A program made the position numbers and the translations under genes. The notes below the pieces were generated by a model, which saw nothing but the letters and a program-made list of their open reading frames with translations, made no database searches and had not been told where the DNA came from. Below are positions 46,601 through 58,600 of a DNA stretch of 64,000 bases, one piece after another. Origin of the DNA: Branchiostoma floridae (Eukaryota; Chordata; Leptocardii; Amphioxiformes; Branchiostomatidae). How positions within the stretch are numbered: the first letter of the stretch is position 1; every line of letters starts with the position of its first letter. Where the stretch lies: the NCBI RefSeq assembly GCF_000003815.2, contig NC_049992.1, forward strand, positions 6,143,918-6,207,917. The letters are read 5' to 3'.

Positions 46601-49600
46601 AAAACTGTGTGCAGAATAAACAGATCTTTTTTGTTCCAGCAGTCTTAATGCTTAGTTATCTTTATTGCCATTCCAAACGCCAAGAAAATCAACTTTGATT
46701 TGGCTTGAAGTTTGGTTTCTTTCTGTCATTTCCTCACAATTAAAATAATTGATGACAATGTACATGTACATCAAACCAAGTTTTTCATTATGACATTAGT
46801 AGCATATGCCATGTACATCATACAGTCAGTCATTGTGTATGTCACTATGTTTTGAACTGAGAGTACTAAGTGTATGTTACAAAAATGTAGAAAACAATAA
46901 GAAGTCTTAGATCACTTTACAAGAAAATTCTGATCAATTTCACACGATTTTCATGACACTGCCAGAAATGTACACTCAGGCTTAAGTGGAGTGGAGTGCC
47001 TACTACTATACTACTAGTGAGACAATTTCATCAACTGGTGCACGAAGAAAACCTGGGGGCATTTCCTGTACCGTATATTCTCGAATAAAGTACGCACCCC
47101 AATTAAAGTACGCACCCCTGATTTTGGACAAGTCTTAGACAGATCTTTGGGACTGAAAGGTAAAATGGAAAAACTCAAATAAAGTACGCACCCCTTCTCC
47201 ACCAATTTTGAACAGACCTTTAAGTTTAACTGGATAAATTCAAATTTATGATGTTTTCCCCCGGTTATTTTGCATAAGGTAACCTGGAGAATTGCCTACT
47301 GCAATTATAAAAATCACTGAGAACTGGTAGAAGAAATCAGGAAAAACCAGTTGTACAAGTCAAAGTCACTAACTCAAAAGGATTGTATGCAAATGCCAAT
47401 CTTATGTAAATCATGTTTAGACAATTTCTTTGTTTCATGTTTAGACAACTACAAGACAACAACAATGTGCATGTTTTGAAAAATTACTAGAAGTGTAGCT
47501 CCACCTTGCTTTATTTTAGGCTTTTTTTACCATTTCTCTGTGCAGTAACCTCAAATAAAGTACGCACCCCAACTTTAGCAACAACTTGTAGCACCTTTTC
47601 AATTTTGAAAAGTTAAAAAAGTGCGTACTTTATTCGAGAATATACGGTACTGTGCTGCGTAGGTGGAACTTTGAGAAAATAATCTCCCCCGAGTTGACCC
47701 AGACGTCTGGTATTTGCCCCGTAGAAGTCAGGATGTACAGTGGACCATATGATTGAAGGGTTGAAACCATTCTATATCCAACACATTTTTATGGAATTTG
47801 TCTGCAGAACAGACTTCACGCCCACGTGGATCACATACACCATCATGTATCCATGCATCTATGTTCCTTTCAGTATCAATATCCAGTGCATCCGACGAAC
47901 TGCACACAGGAACACTTCACTATACAAAGCCTTATTTATACAGAGAACAATTCCTCGGAGTCCACACTTCAAAATAAAGTCAATCTAGAGAGAGTTTACT
48001 TATAGAATTTGCAAACTTCATGTAGTTTAACTAGTAGTATAGTAGTAGGCACTCCACTCCACTACTTTTCATGATTGATAAATCTCTTTTACTTTAGATT
48101 TGAATTTGGGTAAAAAAATAACTGTTACTGTAACAATACTGCAATGTTATATCATGGTAAATTGTCCATGGCAACTGAAATGATTAATAATCATAGAATG
48201 AGATTCAACCAGTTTTTTTTTTTACCTTTTTCGGTTGTCTGTTTTTTTTAAAGCTTTCACTGATTATTATTAGTCAACAGATGAGGATGATAAGATATAA
48301 TATAATAATACAGTAGAAGCCAGTTAATTGCACAACGGATTAACACACACTTCTGTTAACTGCACAGGATTCCCAAAACCCAAACCTTTCGGACCAGCTG
48401 TAAACTTTGCATTATTGCACCAGCCGGATAATTGCACGAAATCCACTGGCAAATAGGCCGTTCAATTAAGCGGCTTCTATTGTATCAAGAACTACCTGTT
48501 AGACTAAGAGCAAAAATTGAGAGCAAAATATTAACAAAATTTGACATCTTCTTTACAATAAAATACAATTTTCACAAAGACTTTATTTTGACACAGAAAT
48601 AGAGGCAAGCATCTTCTAGTCGTCAGAAGCCTGGGGGAACTTTCTCTGCTGGGGTTTAGGCGGAAGAGAGAACTAATGAGACTGTTTAATCTCCACTGTA
48701 GTCCCAGACTTATCCATTAGTAATGAATAATGTATATATCCGACAGCTCTGTCGAAGCACTGCACAACAAGAAAGTTGCCAAGGCATTCAGATCGTACAT
48801 GTCAAGATGGTGCCAAGTCAGGCAATTCTCCTGTTGCTTCTGATATTTTCTGTGGATAAAGCTGCCTCCCAGTGCCCATACAGTTGTCATCCCAACGACC
48901 CTGGACAAGGCTTAGTCTTTATCTGTCACTGTCCAAATGAACATGGGGAGGAGGCTCCCTGCAGCTGGGTTGGACATGGAGGGGCTGTATACAGCTTCGG
49001 AATATGCCTTGATGCCATACCCACTGGCTTCTATGAGGAAACCAGAGTGATCTACATCCAGCACCTGCGCTCTTCTCGTCTCCTGGAGCGGTCTTTCCCA
49101 AACATCTCAAGCCTTCAGCACCTGCGGATCCAAAGGTCTAACATCTCCACAATCCAGCCCGGGGCTTTCCGCGGTCTACCATTGCTCCAGAGGATCTATC
49201 TTGACGACAACAGACTCACCAGTTTGGGTAAGTTAAAAATTGTTTCAATCTATTTAGTTTTCAGTTTTCGGCATAATTGCAGATAGTGGAATTGGCAAAG
49301 GGATTAACTTTTTATCTGATAATAAGAATGGCTAAACTAAAAACACAGTCAAGTATTACAATTAATTTCACATTTTTCATAATAAAAGCCAATGCCAAAT
49401 TCAATTTGGTTTGCATGTCTGCTTTAAAAAAAATATTATACAATACATAGTGTGTCTTCTGTTCTCTACATAAGTTTACCACAGACTACAGAAAAAGCTG
49501 GCAGAAAAAGCATTTGGGCTTAGGAAGGTGCACAATGCAACTTTATAGGTCCTCTTAGCAACTTTTCTAGCAGAACTACTGAGTGTTCTGGAGAGACACA

Positions 49601-52600
49601 TGTTCATAAGAACATAAGATAAGTTCATAAGATAACTCAAGAAGGGACAAATGGATTTGGGGCATGTCTATGTTTTTGCTGGTTAAGAAATTTTTAACAC
49701 GAGATAGAATGAATGATTCACGGATGTAGAATGAATTTTATTTGTAAAAGAAATTGCAGCCTATAATCAGATGTTTGTTATTCTTATAGTTACTAATAAA
49801 TTAATTTGCAAAAAGAAACTTTATTTTCAAATTACAATATGTGTTACATGGCAGATATTCATACACTAAGTTTGGAGAGTGTAACACCAATAGGCATCAA
49901 TTGTTAGCAAAAAGTCGAACATGTTATCATGATTAATATCATTCAAGCCATCTTTTCTCACCCCTATTTGATTATGCACCCTCAAACCAACGACGTTATA
50001 ATTATTTCACATAACGTCCTTGCTCAAACTGGGCCAAGCCGCAGACAAATCTGCAAGGCTGAAATGAAAAATCAGCTTAAATACGGGCCTAATCTTGAAA
50101 ACATTTTAAACTAAATATTCAACAATGTAGTGCTGTGTCCCTTCTCTTTCCCTAGGATAAATCTACTTAAATCAAGGTTTTCCTGGTGTTGCTGAAAAAT
50201 GCTGTTTTTCTCGTTCCTTTACAAACTTGTCAAGCACCCACTGCTTAGTATAAAATTCAGTGATGCAGCAGAGGTAGTTTGTTCGCAGAAGCATATAGAA
50301 AGCAACGTGACTCCAGATTTAGCATCTGATTCAGTTCTGCTCTATTCTATGGGAAAATGGAGTTTACATTGCATGTTTTTCTGTCCTATCGGTATAATCT
50401 TAAGGGAGGAAATTGCTGCCAAAAATATGGCTTCAAGTTACTTTAAGTCTTAAAACTTGATGTTCGAGCTGATTTCACCATGAGTCTTGTTAAACATATT
50501 ATATTATCCACATGGAGTCTTGTTAGGAAGTCCAACTGAACTGCTTTTTTGCTTCCCCCCAGGCCCTGATGCTTTTCTTGGACTTGATGGACTCAAACAA
50601 TTGTGCCTGACCAAGAACATGATTTCTGCCATATCCAAGTTTGCCTTCTATGGCCTCCCTGTCCTCACTACACTGCAATTGCTGCAGAACCGCCTGACGT
50701 CTGTTCCCATCAATGCACTTCTTCAACCAAAAGCATTGATGATGGCCGATCTGGCACAAAATGCCATCACCACCATATACAGTGATGTCCTGCACCTGAC
50801 ACAACACAAACACTTGAAACTCGTGATGCAAGCAAACAAGCTGAAATGCGACCAGGATCTGAAATGGTTCATCTGCAATCTACCGATCCTGGACCAAATC
50901 CAGGATCGATTCTTCCTGAGGTGTGCTTTCCCACATAATCTCGAAGGAACTCTCATCAGCAGCATGTCCAACAACCAGGTTGCCTGCCAGACCAATCAAC
51001 AAGGGGCTGGGTCCAAAACGCGCAACATAATGGCCAATACAACAGTTGTTGCAAAATCATATGGATTCATTGCAGGATCCAAGCTGGATGTAACAGGCCC
51101 TCAAACAGTCAACGCACATTTGTACAACCACACCACTGAGGACCACACAAGTTTACCATTCACAAATGCCATGATCCCAGTCTCCCAGGACACCACTGTC
51201 ACAGAGGGGTACTACGTCATCATCCTTGGGGGAGACCCAACCAATAAAGGGGATGGCACACAAAACATGAGCAATGCCCTTGTTGCTGTACTGCTGTTTT
51301 TGTTGGCAACAGTTGTTGCCTTCTTCGCCTACAAAAGCTGTCCTGGTAGAGGATTAGACTGTCATGACATATCAGATGATGAAGAAACAGATAACCATCA
51401 AGTTGAGCCATACGCAGTAATCTATGCTGACATGGCTGAACTAGAAGGATCCAACTCAGCCACGGAGGTACAGCCCAGCCCTACATGTGACCAGACATCA
51501 GACAACATTCAGCCAGATGCAGTGGCTGGAGGCCCAGGACCACAGCTTCAGCCTCATGCAGTGACCTGCAATGACAATGCCAGGCATAGCAAGGAGATTG
51601 GCTACAAGATCGAGCCATACGCAACAGGATACCCTGGTGACCATGACCTTCCAGAAGCTGCAGAAATCCACATCGAGGCAGATTCTACGCCACTGGAAAA
51701 CAGCGCTGACCAACAGGTTAGTAATACAGGCATCAAACAACCAGTCATCCTCTCTGAAGATTGTGACCAGTCAATTGTAGAGGATGCCAACATACAGCTA
51801 GGATGTGAGGACCAAGAAGTACGAGATGGCAACCACTCCAGCATCAGGACCACAGACCCAGTACCACAGCCTCATCCTCATCTAATGACCGGCAGTGATG
51901 ACCAACAGGAGACAATCATCAAACAACCACTCATCACAGAATCAGATGGACAGCCACAGCCAAATGATGATGAACTACAGCCAACATATGAAAATGAGTT
52001 CGAGGAAGCAGGAAAATGCAACCAATCCATAAGAAATAAAAGAGGTCCTAATAACACAAATGAGATTCCAAGTGAAAATGGGATGCTGGACAGAAGTGGC
52101 TCACAGCACACTGGTTCAAAAGAGCGCAGCCTGTCTTGCGTCCTGTATAACCCAGCTCATGGACAGCCTGAGTGTAAGGACGACACATCTAATGTCCTGT
52201 ACAACCCAATTGATGGATAGCCTAGTACATCAGTCAAAGTAAACCTTCAGTACAGCAGTGAATGACAAAGACCCTAAGTATATACACTGTACTTTCCCAT
52301 GAGTTGCTGGGGAGGGAAACCCAGGGTCAAATCTGGGTCACTGAGAGACAACTGTTATAAGGTTTTGGAACTTGAATTTACCTCTTACTAGACACATATT
52401 AACTGTTTGTGAATATGCATCCCATTCCAACTACATTTAAAATGAAGGTCCTTCATAAAAACAATATATAATCATCATCATTATTAGTATACCATCTGAG
52501 AGTATGAAAACACTCACTGACTCTTTGAACCAACTTTCCAACACAAGAATTTGATTCACCCCTGTTCAACTCAAGTCTTTGTCAAGGCAAATTGAGCATT

Positions 52601-55600
52601 AAATCCACTGCTTCTGTGATGTCAATCTATGTACATAGAACACGTGACTCTGTGAGCAGTGGATCAGATGTTCCACTGCTCTTATATCTAGTACATAACG
52701 ATGTAACAGAAGCAGTGACTCTGTGAGCAGTGACACGTTACACGTGAGCAGTGAATCGATGTAACATTGGTCACTCTTTGACAAAGACTGGACTTGGACA
52801 GTTGAAACTGGGGTAAGTCCTTTCAACTGGGGTAAGTCCAATTTCTGTGCTAGAAATCACAGTAAGTTCAACTGTGAAACAGAATAACTAGTCTACCCAA
52901 CATGCACATGATCTAATGATTTCCCAATATATAGCAATTCAAACAAAGGCCAACTGCATGCAGGTCCACAAAAATCATATTTATAACAGACTAGTACTAA
53001 AACAATGGACAGGAGAGCAGGATTCTTTTAATTGTCTGATACAGAAAGCACGGAGATTTAACAACTCTGCTTTCATGGTGACTTTGACTGCTCAAGAGGG
53101 TAAAGCCTTAGCTTTGAGATTAAACTGGTCACAAACATCCTGACACTAGTGAAAAAGAAGAAACAGTGGTTTGGCAATTGCTACAAGTGCAAAGGGCACT
53201 TTGACCCACACTATACTCCAAAGAAGGGCGGAGGGTGCAAGACCTAGGGGACGTCCACGACGGACTTGGACTAGTGATTTGAAAGAATGGTCAGGACAAA
53301 CAGTCCACCATCTGGCAACCTTGGCTGAGGACAGACAAAGGTGGAAAACTTATGTTGATGGATGTGCTGCCCCTACGGCCGATGAGGCTATGGGACCGGT
53401 GAGGTGAGGTGAAACATCCTGAGCTGCCCAAGGCAGACTGAAACCAATCTCGGCCCCAAGACTAATTTCCCAACAACATGAAGATTCTGATCAGCATTGC
53501 ACCTCCCTTACATGTACATGTATCATTAATTTACACAAACATAATTTGTATTCTGACAACCTTTGTGAAACAGTAGCCAATATGTAAAAAAAAAAATTTT
53601 AAAAATCAATGAAACCACCAAGTGAAAGGAAATTGCATCAAACTCATTTCATAATTGTAAAATACAATCCATATTCAGGCAGTTGACTATGTATGAAGTC
53701 CATAGGTGACGCACATTCATTCAAGATGTTGCAGAGAAAGGCACTGGTCTTACTACTGCTGGTCTCCAAAAATTTGCTATTAGTAGCTCAACAGTGTCCA
53801 GAAAACTGTCATGCCACGGGTAAGGCATTCTCATCTCACTGTAACTGTCCAAGCAAAAATGGGATGAGATCACCATGCGGCTGGGTGGGACATGGAGGAA
53901 ACCTATACAACTTTCCTGTATGCCTTGCCTCCATACCAAGCGGCGCCAACAAGAATTTTCAAGCACTCTACATCAAACATCTTCGTTCTGCTACACTCCT
54001 GGAACAGTCTTTTGAAAGCTATAGGCATTCAGGGCTTCAATTTCTGAGTATCCATCAGTCAAACATTTCCACAATACAGCCGAGGGCTTTTGAAGGTCTG
54101 CAAATGGTGACATGGCTCTACCTTGTTGACAACCGAATCTCCAATATAGGTGAGTTGAAGTAGATTTTGACACTTGTTAGCTTTGACATTTAGTTAACCA
54201 TATAGAATACAACACGGTGTATCACCCGAAGTACCAGCCCAACCGCGGGAAGGATCTCCCGACGGCCGAAGGGTGATCCGACCCGCGGGAAGGCTAGGAC
54301 CGAGGGTGATGCGGAATACACCGTGTTGTATTTCATTTATGTCATACCCACCTGAGCAAACACATATTTCGATGCGAAATGCACCAGAAGTTGAGAAAAT
54401 GTTGTGTCCTCGAACAAAAGATTGTAACAACAGCAATTCTAACGTCCGAATCCGGTATTCAAATTTTCAACCATGCCGTATTCAGCCCATTCGAAATAAT
54501 TTGATTTAGTCGAAAGAAGCCTGTGTGATACAACTTTCGAATGTATGTGAACGGAAGTTATCACACGGTTCGAAACACCCGTATCGAAAGCTTTCACGTC
54601 ACAGGTATGACACATAAAAAAAAAAGTGCACTGTTTTTAGTCTGTAGGTTTGCTTGTTTGTGTTTCTAAATATTTGTGGTCAGCAGAAATTATAATCAGG
54701 ACTGGATGGATGTGATGATGTTTGGTGTGATGGTATTTTTAGTAGGCAATGGTTAAGGTCAATCATAGAGTCTGACCTCTCAGTAGCTGACCTTGGTACT
54801 GTCGCACAACTTCTGATTTTTGTACCTTTTGGCCTGGACATGCTACTAGTACTAGTCCTGGGTCTGTATTTTTGATGGTAGAAAGCTTGATGTCAAGAAG
54901 GGGTGACGTTTTGTTAGTTTGGACCCCTTATCAGCTTGTTTTAGAACTGCAGACGTGAGACATTTCCGATAACCTGAACTAGGCAAGGATGGCTTTCCAT
55001 ATTTGGTATGCACTGCCAGGTAGCATTATAAAAAAACAATTTGTAATATATATATATATACAGAGGTGGTTTTTATAAGGTTCCAGTTCGAAATTTGTTG
55101 TGACTGTACCATAAAGTAATCTGCGAAAATAAGACGCAATTAATAGGTGTCCACATTTGTTTTGGCTCTCAAATTTTCTGCTACCGCTATAGAGTGCATT
55201 ACCTGTTTGTATTCCCCCCAAAGTCTGTTCTTCGTAGCATTTTTCTGTGGCGCAGATTTTGCCATGCGGTCAATACTTCCTGATATTAGTGCTCAATAGC
55301 GGTAATGCCTTTTCGTCGCCTGATTACCCAGAATGTATGTTCTATGTGCATTTTGAGTGTTTTGGAGCCACTGGAGCTTGTGGAAAACGTATCCTCACAA
55401 TTTTCAATTTTTTACTCAGTATACAGAAGAAATCTTGACCTTGACCTTCATTGCCAATTAGTCATTATCCAGGGAAACTTCATTTTTTCCTTGTAGCAGC
55501 TTGTAAAGAATGCCCCCAATTTTGGGGTAAAAATTTCATTTTATTGATCATGGTTTTTACCAAAAATAATATTTCTACAGAAAATGTCAACTGTGTCGGT

Positions 55601-58600
55601 CAGCGACAAGGCACCCTTTTCTACAAGAAACAATTTGAATTGTCGGAAAACGCTGTTTTGGGAAGCAATTAAGCGCTTTTCCGAAAGACACTCAAATCAA
55701 AACAACAATTTGGTTGTGCCTTGAACCTTCTTTTATTTCCTCACAGAAACTGATGCTTTCCTTGGGCTACAGAACCTGACAGCCTTGATCCTAGACCAAA
55801 ACATGATTTCTGACTTATCAAAGCATGCATTCCGTGGGCTGCCTTTGCTGAAAAGACTGTCCTTGGCCAGGAATGAACTGGTTACCGTGCCCATTGATGC
55901 AATTCTACAGCCTAAGGCTTTAACAGATGCAATACTACACAAAAACCACATTACCACTATTGGCAGTGATATCATGCGTCTGGAGCAAAACCAGCATTTA
56001 CAGCTTTCAATACCAGATAACAAGCTGCGATGTGATGAGACTCTAACATGGTTCGTCTGCAACCTGCATCACCTGAACCAGATTTCTGGTCGCAAGAAAC
56101 TGAGGTGTGCATCACCTGTTGACCTGCATGGACATCTCATCAACGATGTCATGATCAGCTGCCCGCCTTATCACCATACAAACAGGCCACAAGACATCAT
56201 TGCATCCACGGCACATGATGAATTGTCCATCACAACAGGTATGAGTGTACAGATGACATCAGCACATCCCGTCACCATCTATCCGAAGAATGAGACCATT
56301 GCCACTGAGACGTACACAGACATGTCATCTTCAAAGGACATGTCAGTCTCTCAGTGCACAACAGAGAAAGACCATGTCATACTTCTTGGGGCAGGCCCTA
56401 TCACCAAAGACAACAGCATCTATATACTAGCCATGACCGGTGCTGCTGTTCTACCCCTAATTCTTACATTGGCAACATTAGGCGCGCTCTTCATCTACAA
56501 AAGCAGTTGTGGCACAGAAAGCGAGAAAATCGATCCGTATGCAGTGGTTTACTCTGACACTCTTAATCCTCAAGTATCACAGGAAAACATGGCTACTGAC
56601 AGAGAAACCAATGCTGCTAACCAGGCCCAAGAACACAATGATGATACCATTCAGCCATATGCAGTGGCCTACAATGAAGACCCAGGGTCAGAGATTCAAC
56701 CATATGCAGTGGCTTATGTTGATGTGTCTGGGAAAGGGAAAAATGGCAAGCTACCACCATATGCAACCACATCCTGTGGTCCCGATCAAACCCCAGATCC
56801 TAGCAATACCATTCAGCCATATACAGTGCCCTATGATGATGACCCAGGGTCAGAGATTCAACCATATGCAGTGGCTTATGTTGATGTCACAGGAAAAGGG
56901 AAAAATGGCAAGCTTCCACCATATGCAACCACCTCATTTGGTCATGACCAAACCCAAGTTCCCAACAATACCATTAAGCCATATGCAGTGGCCTACAGTG
57001 AAGACCCAGGGCCACAGCTTCAGCCTTATTCAGTGACCCACGAAGAACCAGGATCAGAGCTTCAGCCTCATTCAGTGACCCACGAAGAATCAGGGCCACA
57101 GCTTCAGCCTTATTCAGTGACCCACGAAGAACCAGGACCAGAGCTTCAGCCTCATTCAGTGACCCACAATGACGACCCAGGGCCACAGCTTCAACCTTAT
57201 TCAGTGACCCACGAAGAACCAGGACCAGAGCTTCAGCCTCATTCAGTGACCCACAATGAAGACCCAGGGCCACAGCTTCAACCTTATTCAGTGACCCACG
57301 AAGAACCAAGACCAGAGCTTCAGCCTCATTCAGTGACCCACGATGAAGACCCAGGGCCACAGATTCAGCCTCATTCACTGACCCGTGTTGAAAACCCAGG
57401 GCAACAGTTTCAGCCATACGCAGTGACCTACGATGAAGAGTCAACAATTGTTAAACAACCAATCACCCACTCAGAAGTCCAGATGAAAGACCCAGGACAA
57501 ACACCCAGGACCACAGCTTCAGCCATACGCAGTGACCCACAATGAAGACCCAGGACCACAGATTCAGCCATATTAAGTGACTCACAATTAAAATCCTTAG
57601 GACCACAGATTACATGCAATGACCAGACACAACCCATGACCAGAGTCAGCCTCATGTAGTTGCCAGTGAGAGTATGAAGACCCAGGACCACAGATTCAGC
57701 TATACCCGTGATCAGTAGGTGAGATGTGGCTAAACATTTAGTGTACTTACCTAAAGGGGGACACCAAAGACACTTCCTTTGATGACAAATAAACTGAATT
57801 GATGACACAGACCAGTGCAAGTGACGAAGAAGTAATTTTGGGGAAGATTTTGTATACGAAAGGAAGGTGTATGGGAGGTCTCTGGTGTTCTCCTTTCATT
57901 CTAGTCTAAGTTTTGATTTGTCAGAACCCTAAAGGTTGCATTAGTCTGTAGCTTACAGGTTTCTGCTTGCTGTCTGTCTCATAGTATGCTTGGTCATCTG
58001 GGTCCTCTTCTACCATCCCTGGCCACCTGTAGGGCAACAGTACATGTTAGTGTAGCCTGACTAAAATTGCGCCCCTAGCGGCCGGCCCTACGATTGCCGC
58101 CGCTCTCGGGGAGGGGGTCATTAAGCCCAGCCAGCTTGTGTAAACACAGGCTACATGTTAGTGCATGTGACCTGGTCTTAGTGACTTAAACCTTGACTGA
58201 TTCAGTTTGTACTATCTGTATCTGAAATTGTTCCCCCAGTGTGACTAGAATCCTGTTACAGGTTGCTAAAAATAGTCAAATTTTACTGAAATCAATAATT
58301 CAACTTAAAAAACCAACAACCAAAATATCACATTACATTGCATTTCTGTACCAAAAAATACAGTATTGGGAAGCATTCCAACCAGAGTCATATGACATAG
58401 AATCGAAAGAAATACATTTGATTGTAAAATCTTGAACTTGACATCTAAAATAGTTTGATGCAGATACCATGGGTATCCAGGCATCTTGGCCCAAACCAAA
58501 GACCCCTCCACATAACAGGTGTCCACAAACTCCAGTTTACTCCAGTCAGCTTCTGTCTTTTCACAGCTGTTGTACTCTTCATCTAAGGACACAAAATTAT

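Noticed and set aside
47740-47988. 82-codon frame inside the inverted-repeat element as a transposase
   Set aside because: No DDE or DNA-binding motif. Probably chance.
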